Source: Sinomonas gamaensis | GTDB lineage: Bacteria > Actinomycetota > Actinomycetes > Actinomycetales > Micrococcaceae | Assembly: GCF_005876955.1 (NCBI RefSeq) | Contig: NZ_SSCL01000007.1 | Location: forward strand, 124,001-188,000 | Length of the DNA: 64,000 nucleotides | Direction: 5' to 3' | Shown: positions 48,232-56,862 of the stretch, piece by piece | How the letters are laid out: each line of letters starts with the position of its first letter | How positions within the stretch are numbered: position 1 is the first letter of the stretch | Translations under genes and position numbers: made by a program | The notes under the pieces: model-generated | What the model saw: the letters and a program-made list of their open reading frames with translations, nothing else | Told to the model about the DNA's origin: nothing | Database searches by the model: none

Positions 48232-48798
48232 ATGACCTTTCTGAAGCACACACATGCCCGCCGTGCCGTCACGTCTGCACTCATCGCCGTTTCCCTCGCG
48301 CTCGCCGGATGCAGCGCCTCGACGACGTCCTCGGCCAGCGCGAACGGCGCCGACGCGATGTTCGCCCAGATGATGATCCCGCACCACGAGCAGGCGGTGG
48401 AGCTGAGCGAGATCGTGATCGGGAAGCCCGGCGTGGACGCGCGGGTGGGCGACCTCGCCCAGCAGATCAAGGCCGCGCAGGCGCCGGAGGTCGCGGCGCT
48501 CAAGGGCTGGCTGGGCGAGTGGGGCCAGCCGGCCAGCATGCCCGCGGGCCACGATGGCCACGGTATGGACGGCATGGTCAGCTCCGAGGGAGTTGCCCAG
48601 CTGCGTTCGGCGGACGGCGCAGCGGCATCGAAGCTGTTCCTGACCCAGATGATCGCGCATCACGAGGGCGCTGTGCAGATGGCGAGGACCGAGAGGGCCT
48701 CTGGGAAGCATCACGGCGCCGTTGAGATGGCTGCCTCGATCATCGATGCGCAGACCAAGGAGATCGAGGCGATGAAGGGGCTGCTCGGGCAGCTCTAG
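48232..48798 (+). CDS. DUF305 lipoprotein, copper-associated
   Basis: A 188-residue exported protein. The N-terminus ends in the lipobox LALAGC, so it should be lipid-anchored. The two DUF305 halves carry MFAQMMIPHHEQAVELSEIV and FLTQMIAHHEGAVQMARTE, with conserved Met/His clusters fit for Cu binding, plus an extra HDGHGMDGM loop. Such ferritin-like proteins are common next to copper exporters. It is in one operon with the ATPase. Its TAG shares a CTAG with the convergent MFS gene. Confidence 0.9.
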   Translation: MTFLKHTHARRAVTSALIAVSLALAGCSASTTSSASANGADAMFAQMMIPHHEQAVELSEIVIGKPGVDARVGDLAQQIKAAQAPEVAALKGWLGEWGQPASMPAGHDGHGMDGMVSSEGVAQLRSADGAAASKLFLTQMIAHHEGAVQMARTERASGKHHGAVEMAASIIDAQTKEIEAMKGLLGQL

Positions 48799-49988
48799 CC
48801 CTCGGCGTGGACGTCCCGTTCGGGGATCAGCGGGATGGCGGCGAGGGGTGCGGCGGCGACCATGAGGTACGCGAGCGGGTAGCCCAGCAGCCCCACGAGC
48901 GCTCCGACGCCGGGCCCGACGCCCGCGGCGGCGAGGAACTGGCCGGTATTCTGCGTGCCGAGGGCCTTGCCCGACCACCGTGGGCCTGCGGCCTCGGCGA
49001 CCGAGGTGAACGCGAGACCGTTGTCGGCGACGCTCACAACTGTCGCTGCCACAAAGGCGACGGTGGCAACGACCTGAAGTGACATCGCATCGGCGACCGT
49101 GATGAGTGGCATCGTCACGAGCCCGGCGACGGCCACCCAGCGCAGGAGCCGCACGCGGCTTCCGAGCCGGTCGCTCCAGACGCCGACGGCGATGCGGCCC
49201 AATGCGCCGACGAGTTGCGCACCGCCCACGATCGCTCCCGCGAGCACGCTGTCCAATCGGACGTCGGCGATCAGCCAGACCAGCCCGAAGATCGTCAGGG
49301 TGAGCTGTGGCACGACGAGCAGGACCGAGACGGCGTGGATGCGCCACAGGAACGAGCTCGCCCGGTAGGGGTTCGCGGTACTGCCCTCAGGGTGCGCGGA
49401 CGTGGTGGCGCGAGGCGGGTCCGAGATCCAGAGGCCGCAGCTGACGGCAGCTGCCGCTGTGAGCACGAGGGGCACCATCAGCGCGGGGCCGATCCCGGAG
49501 GCGTCAGCCACCGTCGGCACGGTCAACGCAGCGATCGCGGTTCCGAGGGGCACCGCCATCTGGCGGATTCCCATGGCCAGGCCGCGCTGATGGCGCGGGA
49601 ACCAGCCCACGACGAGTCGGCCGCTCGCCGCATTGCAGCTTGCCGACGCCATTCCGCCGGCGAGGCCGAAGAGGCCCAGCGGGATGTAGCCCGGGACGAG
49701 GACGGCGCCCAGCGCGGCGAGCGCGGTGAGCGCGAGACCGGCGGTGATCACCCAGCGCTCGCCGTACCGGTCGGCGAGCGCTCCCCAGGCGATGAGGGTG
49801 AGGGCCGTGCCGACCGTGGGCGCTGAGGCGAGCAGTCCTGCCTGCGCAAGGGGAAGGCCGTCCTGTTGGTGGAGCAGCGGGATGAGGAACGCCGGGGCGT
49901 TGACGAACACGGTCCCCACGGTCTGCGCCGAGAGGCCGAGCGCGAGCATGAGCCAGGCTTTGGGTCTCGTCTTCGCCATCTGCTGCAT
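48795..49988 (-). CDS. MFS transporter
   Basis: A carrier of about 397 residues with 12 helices. WLMLALGLSAQTVGTVFVNA opens helix 1, then GALADRYGERWVITAGL (motif A) and LGLFGLAGGMASASCNAASG, WFPRHQRGLAMGIRQMAVPL. This is the NarK/OxlT-like or CynX-like MFS group. ATG 49988 was chosen because AGGA stands about 8 nt ahead; an upstream ATG at 50024 would sit in the loop of a palindrome. Substrate unknown. Confidence 0.87.
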   Translation of the reverse strand: MQQMAKTRPKAWLMLALGLSAQTVGTVFVNAPAFLIPLLHQQDGLPLAQAGLLASAPTVGTALTLIAWGALADRYGERWVITAGLALTALAALGAVLVPGYIPLGLFGLAGGMASASCNAASGRLVVGWFPRHQRGLAMGIRQMAVPLGTAIAALTVPTVADASGIGPALMVPLVLTAAAAVSCGLWISDPPRATTSAHPEGSTANPYRASSFLWRIHAVSVLLVVPQLTLTIFGLVWLIADVRLDSVLAGAIVGGAQLVGALGRIAVGVWSDRLGSRVRLLRWVAVAGLVTMPLITVADAMSLQVVATVAFVAATVVSVADNGLAFTSVAEAAGPRWSGKALGTQNTGQFLAAAGVGPGVGALVGLLGYPLAYLMVAAAPLAAIPLIPERDVHAEG

Positions 49989-50010
49989 GGTCGTATCCTG
50001 CTCCGACGTC

Positions 50011-50041
50011 CATTTGGTGAGCATTTTTGTCTCACCAAATG
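50011..50041. promoter_or_regulatory. Palindrome CATTTGGTGAG-N9-CTCACCAAATG
   Basis: Perfect 11-bp arms with a 9-nt centre in the 58-bp gap between the ABC1-kinase stop and the MFS start. It is either a repressor operator or, if ATG 50024 is used, an RNA hairpin that hides the ribosome site (GGTGAG in the arm). Confidence 0.65.
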
Positions 50042-50046
50042 GACTG

Positions 50047-51708
50047 TTAGTTGCCGCGTCTCCTGCGGCTCGCCGCGCTCCAAGCAAGGTAGCCGCTCAA
50101 CCCGCCAAGCGCCGTCAGCCCAACCCGCATGAAGGGAGCACGCCATCCGGACCGCTCCCGGTCGAGGGAGACGAGCTCGCCGACGCCCCGAATGAACGCG
50201 GCGGCGATGACGCCCGCGACGACTCGGTCGCCGATCTTCTCCGCCCGGGCAAGGAGCGGCTCGAGCTCCGAGGCCCGGAGCCGCACCTCCACCCCGCCCG
50301 AGTCCACGATCCGGACGAGCCCGTCCACGAGACGGGGAAGGTCCTCGACGAGGTCCATCGCGCCGAGGCCGGCTTCGCGCAGAGTCTCCATGAGGGCCTG
50401 AGGGGAGTGGCGTTCGAGGAACATCTCCATGACATACGGGCGCAGCGCGGCGTTGAGCCGGAACTCCGGGTCGAGGACTCGCCCCAGACCTTCGGCCATG
50501 ACGATCATCTTCGAGATCACTGCCACCTCGCCCGGCATCTGAAGGCGATGCGTGCGCACCACCGCGAGGAGCTGCTGCACGAGGCGGGCCATGTCGATGT
50601 CCTGAAGGTTCGCCCGGTCGTAGAGCGCGATGAAATCGGCGACGTCATCTGCCAAGGCCGGCAGGTCGACGTCGTGCCTTGCCTCCGACATGTCGGCGAG
50701 GGTGCGCGCCAGCCGCCGCGAATCCTTCCGGCCGAGGGCGATGAGCAGGCGGCTCAGTTGGTCATGCAGCCGGTCGTCCACCTCCCCGACCATCCCGAAG
50801 TCGATGAGCGCAATCGCGCCATCGGACTGGACGAACATGTTGCCGGGATGCGGGTCGGCGTGGAAGAAGCCGTCCTTGAAGACCATCTGCGCGAGGGCAC
50901 TCGCCGCGTTGACCGCGAGCGTGCGGCGATCGAAGCCAGCCTCGTCGAGCGCCTCGACGTCGTTGATCTTGAGCCCTTCGACTCGTTCGAGCGTCAGGAC
51001 GCGCGACGTCGTCGTCTCCCAGAAGACCCGAGGGATGCGGATCCGTTGGTCGTCCACGAAGTTCGCGGCAAAGCGTTCGGCGTTGCGCCCCTCCTGCAGG
51101 TAGTCGAGCTCGGCGAGGATCGTGCGGCCGAACTGCTCCACGAGCCCCTCCACGTTGTACTCCTCAGCCGGACCCCAGTGCCGCACCGCGTGCGAGGCGA
51201 GGTTACGGAGGATCTCCAGATCCTCGCGGACCCGGTCGACCGCCCCCGGCTTGCGGATCTTCACCACCACCCGCGTTCCGTCCCGGAGGCGTGCGCCGTG
51301 GACCTGGCCGATCGACGCGCTCGCGATCGGGTCGTCGTCGAACGCCGCGAAGACGTCGTCGGCGTCGCCGAGCTCTTCCCGGATCACCGCGCGGACCTCA
51401 TCCGCCGGCACCGGAAGCGCGGCGTCCTGGAGCTTCGCGAGCTCCGCCTGATAGGCCTCGGGGACGAGGTCGGGACGCGTGGAGAGGATCTGGCCGAGCT
51501 TCATGAACGTCGGCCCGAGCTCCTCGAGGGCGCGGCGCACGTGCTCGGGGCCGGCCGCCTCGGCGGCGACCGAATCCGGCAGGAGAGCCGACGGCGTCCA
51601 GCGCCCGAGGCCGGTCGCGTTGAGGACGTGCCCGAGGCCGTGCCGGGCCAGGACTTCTGCGATCTGCGCGTAGCGGGCCGTGCGCCCGTTTCCGGTTCCG
51701 AGGGCCAT
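50047..51708 (-). CDS. ABC1/UbiB-family atypical kinase
   Basis: A 553-residue protein of the UbiB/ADCK family. EELGPTFMKLGQILSTRPDL has the KxGQ motif, IASASIGQVHGARL the Ala-rich nucleotide loop, VVVKIRKPG the Lys, DGFFHADPHPGNMFVQSDGA the catalytic loop, and ALIDFGMVGE the metal-binding DFG. The C-terminus ends in two hydrophobic segments, probably a membrane anchor. The family supports quinone/isoprenoid lipid metabolism, but the exact role is unknown. It starts 3 bp after the GntR gene's stop, so they form an operon. Confidence 0.9.
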   Translation of the reverse strand: MALGTGNGRTARYAQIAEVLARHGLGHVLNATGLGRWTPSALLPDSVAAEAAGPEHVRRALEELGPTFMKLGQILSTRPDLVPEAYQAELAKLQDAALPVPADEVRAVIREELGDADDVFAAFDDDPIASASIGQVHGARLRDGTRVVVKIRKPGAVDRVREDLEILRNLASHAVRHWGPAEEYNVEGLVEQFGRTILAELDYLQEGRNAERFAANFVDDQRIRIPRVFWETTTSRVLTLERVEGLKINDVEALDEAGFDRRTLAVNAASALAQMVFKDGFFHADPHPGNMFVQSDGAIALIDFGMVGEVDDRLHDQLSRLLIALGRKDSRRLARTLADMSEARHDVDLPALADDVADFIALYDRANLQDIDMARLVQQLLAVVRTHRLQMPGEVAVISKMIVMAEGLGRVLDPEFRLNAALRPYVMEMFLERHSPQALMETLREAGLGAMDLVEDLPRLVDGLVRIVDSGGVEVRLRASELEPLLARAEKIGDRVVAGVIAAAFIRGVGELVSLDRERSGWRAPFMRVGLTALGGLSGYLAWSAASRRRRGN

Positions 51709-51711
51709 GGG

Positions 51712-52404
51712 TTACTCCGGCAGCGTTCCGGCGAGGCCATCGAGGACGGGCTGGCGGCCCAGCTCGATATGAGCCGCGGCAAGCGACTCGGCGAGCTGGG
51801 CGCGCCCCGCGAGGATTGCGTCCTTGATCTCCTCGTGCTCGATCGTGTTGAGCTCCATCGGGCGGCTGACGCCCAGACCGAAGATCCAGCGCGTGAGCCC
51901 CTGGAGCGGGCGGAGCGACCGCGCCAGAAGCCGATGCCCGGAGACCGCGACGATCTCAGCGTGGAATTCGGTGTTGAGGTCCGACGCCCGCTCGTCGTCA
52001 CCGGCCGCGCTCGCGTCCTGGGAGAGCTTCAGGAGCTCGGTCAGACGCCCGCCGTCGCCTCCGGCCCCCACGCGCTCAGCCGCCCGGCGTGCCGCGAACG
52101 ACTCGAGCAGCACCCGCAGGTCGAAGAGCTCCTCGACGTCGGTGAGGGTGAGGCTCCGGACAACCGCGCCTCGGCGCGGAGCCGTGACGATGAAGCCGTC
52201 CTGCTCGAGGCGGTGCAGGGCCTCTCGGACGGGGATCCTCGAGACGTTGTGCTGGTCCGAGAGCTCGCGCTCGCGCAGGCGCTGCCCAGGCGCGAGTCGA
52301 CCCGCGACGATGTCCTCGAGGATGAGCTGATAGACGTGGCTCGCGAAGGCTTCCTCGGGGGCAGCCGGAGGCACGGGGCCTCCATTCGGCGCAGGGGTGT
52401 CCAT
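51712..52404 (-). CDS. GntR-family regulator (FCD type)
   Basis: A 230-residue regulator. N-terminal winged [63 protein letters not shown]. The C-terminal FCD domain begins [20 protein letters not shown] and has [15 protein letters not shown] with the metal-binding His. ATG 52404 was chosen; the open frame upstream consists of the 21-bp repeats and is not coding. TGGTATACC (52446-52454), a GntR/FadR-type half-site palindrome, lies 42 bp upstream and suggests autoregulation. Confidence 0.88.
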   Translation of the reverse strand: MDTPAPNGGPVPPAAPEEAFASHVYQLILEDIVAGRLAPGQRLRERELSDQHNVSRIPVREALHRLEQDGFIVTAPRRGAVVRSLTLTDVEELFDLRVLLESFAARRAAERVGAGGDGGRLTELLKLSQDASAAGDDERASDLNTEFHAEIVAVSGHRLLARSLRPLQGLTRWIFGLGVSRPMELNTIEHEEIKDAILAGRAQLAESLAAAHIELGRQPVLDGLAGTLPE

Positions 52405-52445
52405 GACGGAGAGAATACCGCCCGAGGGCTCTCCCGTCGGGGAGC

Positions 52446-52508
52446 TGGTATACCGCCGAGGTCGGGGGGTGTGGCGCCGAGGTAGGGGGGTGTGGCGCCG
52501 AGGTCGGG
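52446..52508 (-). repeat. 21-bp repeat array, three copies
   Basis: Units 52446-52466, 52467-52487 and 52488-52508. On the minus strand each starts CCCGACCTCGGCG or CCCTACCTCGGCG; the last two end CCACACCC. Period exactly 21 bp. Confidence 0.85.
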
Positions 52509-52577
52509 CCATTCCTCATGAAGTACGACGACGGGAGGTGGCTTCCGAATGCAGGCACCCTCCGTCGTCGTGAGCTG

Positions 52578-52619
52578 GGGGACCCGATGTCGGCGGTGGG
52601 GGACCCGACTTCGGCGAGG
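52578..52619 (+). repeat. 21-bp repeat array, two copies
   Basis: GACCCGATGTCGGCGG (from 52581) and GACCCGACTTCGGCGA (from 52602), 21 bp apart, the same core as the arrays at 52446 and 56229. Confidence 0.8.
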
Positions 52620-52713
52620 TATCTCCGCGGCGCCGCTCCCGGGGCTAATCTGAGAGCCACAGCACCACCTCGGCCGGGAGGTCGGGGGGACCACACGAGC
52701 CGGGGAGCCGTGA

Positions 52714-53994
52714 ATGACCGCAGAGGCCTCGCATCAGGAACACGTTCCCGAGTCGGCGCTCGCCGAACCGGTCCGGAGGGTCGGGCCGTTGTGGATCACG
52801 GGCCTCGTGCTCGTGAACGTCGGCATCAATGCCGCGTTCTTCGGTCCGATCCAAGTGCTCATCGGGCAGCAGGCTCAGGCGTTCGACGCGGGCCACAAGG
52901 AAGCCATCCTCGCACTCGTCACGGGCGCGGGTGCCGCCGTCGCCCTCGTGGCGAACCCCCTTTTCGGCGCGTTCTCGGACCGCACGTGGAGCCGCTTCGG
53001 CCGTCGTCGTCCGTGGGTGCTCATCGGTGCCCTGCTCGGCACGGTCGCCCTCGTCGCGCTCGCGGGCGCGCCGAATGTCGCGGCGGCAACGGTGCTCTGG
53101 TGCTTCGTGCAGTTGGGCTGCAATGGCGCCTACGCCGCGATCACCGCGGCGATTCCGGATCGGACGCCCGTGCCGCAGCGCGGCACGGTGGGCGGCCTCG
53201 CTGCGATGGGCCAGACGGTGGGGATCCTCCTCGGTGCCGTCATTGCCGCCGTCGTCTCGGGGAATTTCGCGCTGGGGTACATCATCTGCGGGGCAGCCTT
53301 GGTTCTCGGCTCGGTCCTCTACCTTGCGACGGCCGACGACGATCCGCTCCCGCGCGTCGCGATCCGGCCTTTCTCGCTGGGCGGCTTCCTTGCCTCGTTC
53401 TGGGTCAGCCCGAGGCGATATCCGGACTTCGCCTGGGCGTGGATCACTCGTTTGCTCGTCAATGTGGGCAACCACATGGTGACGTTGTACCTCCTCTTCT
53501 TCCTGACCGACGCGGTGCGGCTGAAGGAAACCGAGGGAATTGATCCAGCCACCGGGGTGCTGATCCTCACCGGCCTGTACGCCGTCTTCGTGATCATCAC
53601 AAGTGTCATCGGCGGGCGCCTCTCCGACAGGGCTGGGCGACGAAAGCCGCTCGTCATCACCTCCTCGATCATCATCGCCGTGGCGTCCCTGACGATCGGC
53701 TTCTTCCCTGTGTGGCCGGGGGCGATCGTCGGTGCGTGCATCCTCGGCATCGGCTTCGGTACGTATCTCGCCGTCGACTTCGCACTCATCACCCAGGTGC
53801 TCCCCAAAGCTGCGGACCGAGGCAAGGACCTCGGCGTCATCAACATCGCAAACTCCCTCCCGCAGGTTCTCGCACCAGGCATCGCCTATCCGTTCGTGGC
53901 GTTCTGGGGCGGCTACATCTCCCTCTACGTCGCGGCGGCGGTCATCGGCCTGCTGGGCGCTGTCTTCGTGACCCGGATCCGCTCGGTGTCCTGA
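52714..53994 (+). CDS. MFS transporter, sugar-carrier-like
   Basis: A 426-residue carrier with 12 helices. GPLWITGLVLVNVGINAAFF opens helix 1; NPLFGAFSDRTWSRFGRRRPW is a motif resembling the GPH/SLC45-type sugar carriers; GGRLSDRAGRRKPLVITSSI is the second-half motif. A sugar or glycoside is the likely cargo. It is divergent from the GntR gene across the 21-bp repeat arrays, which makes that regulator a candidate controller. Confidence 0.86.
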   Translation: MTAEASHQEHVPESALAEPVRRVGPLWITGLVLVNVGINAAFFGPIQVLIGQQAQAFDAGHKEAILALVTGAGAAVALVANPLFGAFSDRTWSRFGRRRPWVLIGALLGTVALVALAGAPNVAAATVLWCFVQLGCNGAYAAITAAIPDRTPVPQRGTVGGLAAMGQTVGILLGAVIAAVVSGNFALGYIICGAALVLGSVLYLATADDDPLPRVAIRPFSLGGFLASFWVSPRRYPDFAWAWITRLLVNVGNHMVTLYLLFFLTDAVRLKETEGIDPATGVLILTGLYAVFVIITSVIGGRLSDRAGRRKPLVITSSIIIAVASLTIGFFPVWPGAIVGACILGIGFGTYLAVDFALITQVLPKAADRGKDLGVINIANSLPQVLAPGIAYPFVAFWGGYISLYVAAAVIGLLGAVFVTRIRSVS

Positions 53995-54129
53995 GTGCGG
54001 CGACGCTGCTCGCCGACACTGAGGCCCCGGCGGCCGGCGGTATAGTTGGTGGGACCCACTGCGCATTGGCCGGGGCGCAGCCATGGGTCGGACCGTTGCC
54101 GGACGATTGCCGGAAAGAGGTTGCTGCGC

Positions 54130-54741
54130 GTGCTGGAACTGCCCAAGGACTTGGTGTCGATGGAGGCTCCACCGACCACACCTCGTCTCGCGGAGCGCTA
54201 CCGCCGGCTGCTTGACGCCGCTGCCGAATTCGCCCGGCTCGAGTATCCGGAGGTCGAGGTTTCGGCGGTCGCGACCCGCGCCGGAGTCTCCCTCAGCACC
54301 GCGTACCGGTACTTCCCCTCCACCGCCCACCTGCTTCTCGCGCTCCACCGCAGGCAGCTCCTCGAGCTGCGGCAGCGGGTGGAGAGCCGTGCCCGGAACG
54401 CCCGGGGCCTCGAGGAGCGCTCGCGGCAGCTCGCGGGGGCCGCGATCGAGCTGCTCCAGATGCGACTGACGCAGCCCGCCGTGAACAGCTGCCTCGACGA
54501 GCTCGTCGTCCCCGCAGACCATGAGCTCGCCCGCATGATCGGGGAGGTCGATGAACTCTCGTGGTCGGTTCTCGGCCGGATCGGCGGCGGAGCGGCGCGC
54601 GGCAAGAGCATCGTGCTGATGGTCTCCGGCCTGGTCTCGGGCATCCGCACCGGCCGCCTGCTCCCGTACGAGGCGGAGCAGCAGCTCAAGGAGGCCTGCG
54701 CACTCCTCGGCCCGAGGACGGCTGCCGCGCGTCTCGCATGA
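54130..54741 (+). CDS. TetR-family transcriptional regulator
   Basis: A 203-residue protein with the TetR HTH at about 20-65: RLLDAAAEFARLEYPEVEVS, AVATRAGVSLSTAYRYFPST. The C-terminal ligand domain is helical and unspecific. GTG 54130 (LELPKDLVSMEAPP) has GGAAAGAGG upstream; ATG 54160 is an alternative. TATAGT at 54041 may be its -10. The target is unknown; neighbours are an MFS carrier and malic enzyme. Confidence 0.85.
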   Translation: MLELPKDLVSMEAPPTTPRLAERYRRLLDAAAEFARLEYPEVEVSAVATRAGVSLSTAYRYFPSTAHLLLALHRRQLLELRQRVESRARNARGLEERSRQLAGAAIELLQMRLTQPAVNSCLDELVVPADHELARMIGEVDELSWSVLGRIGGGAARGKSIVLMVSGLVSGIRTGRLLPYEAEQQLKEACALLGPRTAAARLA

Positions 54742-54743
54742 CG

Positions 54744-54758
54744 TTCCGCGTTGCGGAA
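54744..54758. promoter_or_regulatory. Palindrome TTCCGC-GTT-GCGGAA
   Basis: 15-bp perfect palindrome right after the TetR stop and 237 bp before the malic enzyme start. TATGAT (54776) lies downstream as a possible -10. It may be an operator (IclR/TetR-type) controlling the malic enzyme gene, whose leader would be about 210 nt. Confidence 0.4.
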
Positions 54759-54994
54759 ACTTGAGGTCGTCCCGATATGATGGTGGCACCTCCCTCCCCG
54801 AGGTCCAGCACGCGCGGACATCCTCGCGCGAGCGGATCTCCCGGAAAGCGCCCCATCTGGCGCATGACCCCCGGACCCCTTGACGCCTGTGCGACGGACC
54901 CATCGCCTCTGCCCGACGAAGTGCAGACGATGCCCGACCGCGGAGGCGACGCCGCTGGCCGTCGTGCCGCGGATCGATCCAGGAGACCAGTGCC

Positions 54995-56176
54995 GTGTCC
55001 CCTTCTGCTCAGACGCAATCCCAATCCCAGCCCATCACCGATGAGGAGATCTTCGCCGCGCATGAGGGCGGGAAGCTCTCGGTCGTGGTCGACCGCCCGC
55101 TTGCGAGCAAGCGCGACCTCTCGATCGCCTACACGCCCGGGGTCGCGCAGGTGAGCCGCGCGATTGCCTCGGACCCGGGGGTGGCCCGGACTCACACGTG
55201 GGCTTCGCGGCTGGTCGCCGTCGTCTCGGACGGCACGGCGGTGCTGGGCCTGGGCGACATCGGCCCGGCCGCGTCGCTGCCGGTGATGGAGGGCAAGAGC
55301 GCCCTGTTCAAGACCTTCGGCGGCCTCGACTCGATCCCGATCGTGCTGAACACCACGGACGTGGACGAGATCATCGAGACCCTCGTGCGCATCTCCCCGT
55401 CCTTCGGGGCGGTGAACCTGGAGGACATCTCGGCGCCGCGCTGCTTCGAGCTCGAGCGGCGCCTGATCGAGGCGCTGGAGATGCCGGTGATGCACGACGA
55501 CCAGCACGGGACCGCCGTCGTGGCCCTGGCCGCGCTGGAGAACGCGGTCAAGGTCGTGGGCAAGGACCTCGCGTCCCTCAAGGTGGTGATCGCCGGGGCC
55601 GGGGCCGCGGGCATCGCCGTGGCGGAGATCCTGCTCACCGCCGGGGTGAGCGACGTGATCCTGCTCGACTCCAAGGGCGCCCTGCACACCGGCCGCGAGG
55701 ACCTGGCCGGGATGAAGGCCGAGTACGCCGCCCGGACCAACCCGCGCAGGGTCGCCGGCGGCACCGCCGAGGCCCTGGCCGGCGCGGACGTGTTCATCGG
55801 CGTCTCCTCCTCCACCGTCCCCGAGGAGCACATCGCGTCCATGGCCCAGGGCTCGATCGTGTTCGCGCTCTCGAACCCGGACCCGGAGGTGGCCCCCGAG
55901 GCCGCCCGCCGGCACGCCGCCGTCGTCGCCACCGGGCGCAGCGACTTCCCGAACCAGATCAACAACGTCCTGGCGTTCCCGGGCATCTTCCGCGGCGCGC
56001 TGGACGCCGGCGCCCGCCGGATCACCCCCGCGATGAAGCTCGCCGCCGCCCGGGCCATCGCCGCCCTCGCCGAGGACAAGCTCTCCGCCGACTACATCGT
56101 CCCCAGCCCCCTCGACCCGCGCGTCGCCCCCGCCGTCACCGCCGCCGTGGCCGCCGCCGTCGTGCCAGGAGAGTAG
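54995..56176 (+). CDS. Malic enzyme
   Basis: A 393-residue NAD(P)-dependent malate dehydrogenase (decarboxylating): malate to pyruvate + CO2. DLSIAYTPGVAQVSRAIA is the N-terminal mark, VLGLGDIGPAASLPVMEGKS follows, NLEDISAPRCFELERRL carries metal ligands, MPVMHDDQHGTAVVALAAL the Asp-Asp-Gln-His, and VVIAGAGAAGIAVAEILL the NAD(P) fold. The GTG start has AGGAG at 9 nt. It is a stand-alone short form without the phosphotransacetylase-like extension. Confidence 0.93.
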   Translation: MSPSAQTQSQSQPITDEEIFAAHEGGKLSVVVDRPLASKRDLSIAYTPGVAQVSRAIASDPGVARTHTWASRLVAVVSDGTAVLGLGDIGPAASLPVMEGKSALFKTFGGLDSIPIVLNTTDVDEIIETLVRISPSFGAVNLEDISAPRCFELERRLIEALEMPVMHDDQHGTAVVALAALENAVKVVGKDLASLKVVIAGAGAAGIAVAEILLTAGVSDVILLDSKGALHTGREDLAGMKAEYAARTNPRRVAGGTAEALAGADVFIGVSSSTVPEEHIASMAQGSIVFALSNPDPEVAPEAARRHAAVVATGRSDFPNQINNVLAFPGIFRGALDAGARRITPAMKLAAARAIAALAEDKLSADYIVPSPLDPRVAPAVTAAVAAAVVPGE

Positions 56177-56228
56177 CCCGGGGTAAGCCGGAGCGGACGA
56201 CGGCGGGTGCCCGGCCGCCGTCGTCCGC

Positions 56229-56312
56229 CCTGACTTCGGCGGCAGGGGACCCGGCTTCGGCGCTAGGGGGCCCGACTTCGGCGGGAGGATACCCGACGTC
56301 GGCGGGAGGGCG
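56229..56312 (+). repeat. 21-bp repeat array, four copies
   Basis: Four imperfect units with core CCCGACTTCGGCGG, placed exactly 21 bp apart (GAC/GGC cores at 56232, 56253, 56274 and 56295). It fills the gap between the malic enzyme and DUF456 genes, ending 18 bp before the latter's GTG. Confidence 0.88.
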
Positions 56313-56330
56313 GCCCGTAGGATAAGGCGA

Positions 56331-56834
56331 GTGGACGGACCCGCTCTCGCTGCCCTCATCACCGGTCTTGCGCTCGCCATCGCGGTTGCCGGCACGATCG
56401 TGCCGGTTCTGCCTGGAAGCATCCTCGGGATCCTCGCGCTTCTCGAATGGGCGCTGTTCGGGGGATCAGGGGCGAACGGCTGGGTGGTGTTCGCCGTCGG
56501 TACGGTGCTCTTCGCGGCCGGCATGGGCTCGTCATACGTGCTGACCGGGCGACGCCTCTCGGCGCGGAACGTGCCCAACAGCTCGATCGTCGTCGGTGCC
56601 GTCGCCGCAATCGTGGGCATGTTCGTGATCCCGGTCGTGGGCCTGTTCGTCGGCTTTGCCCTGGGCCTGCTAGGGAGCGAATGGGTGCGGACACGCGATG
56701 TGAGGGTGGCCGCGTCGTCATCGGTCGCTGCGCTGAAGGCCCTCGGCCTCGGGATGCTCATCGAATTCGGCTTTGCGGCGACCGCAGCCACCGTCTGGGT
56801 CATCGGGGCTTGGATCTACTTTGCGAACCGGTGA
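56331..56834 (+). CDS. DUF456 membrane protein
   Basis: A 167-residue membrane protein with glycine-rich helices: LALAIAVAGTIVPVLPGSIL with the PVLPG mark, LEWALFGGSGANGWVVFAVG, and paired VVGAVAAIVGMFVIPVVGLF helices, as in the DUF456 family. The function is unknown. It begins with GTG 56331 directly after the 21-bp repeat array. Confidence 0.87.
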   Translation: MDGPALAALITGLALAIAVAGTIVPVLPGSILGILALLEWALFGGSGANGWVVFAVGTVLFAAGMGSSYVLTGRRLSARNVPNSSIVVGAVAAIVGMFVIPVVGLFVGFALGLLGSEWVRTRDVRVAASSSVAALKALGLGMLIEFGFAATAATVWVIGAWIYFANR

Positions 56835-56862
56835 CATAACGGCCTTGATTAGCATGGAGGCC

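Larger units (their letters stand above)
52405..52713. other. Intergenic region with two 21-bp repeat arrays in opposite orientation
   Basis: 309 bp between divergent genes. It holds the possible operator TGGTATACC (52446-52454), three minus-oriented copies of the 21-bp repeat (52446-52508), a middle part without features, and two plus-oriented copies (52578-52619). I see no RNA gene or separate ORF in it. Confidence 0.7.

Noticed and set aside
52405-52512. 36-residue N-terminal extension of the GntR protein
   Set aside because: The extension is coded by the 21-bp repeats and a Thr/Pro/Arg-rich stretch, before the proper start MDTPAP.
56229-56312. CRISPR-like array
   Set aside because: Repeats are directly adjacent and imperfect, with no unique spacers and no cas genes in the window.
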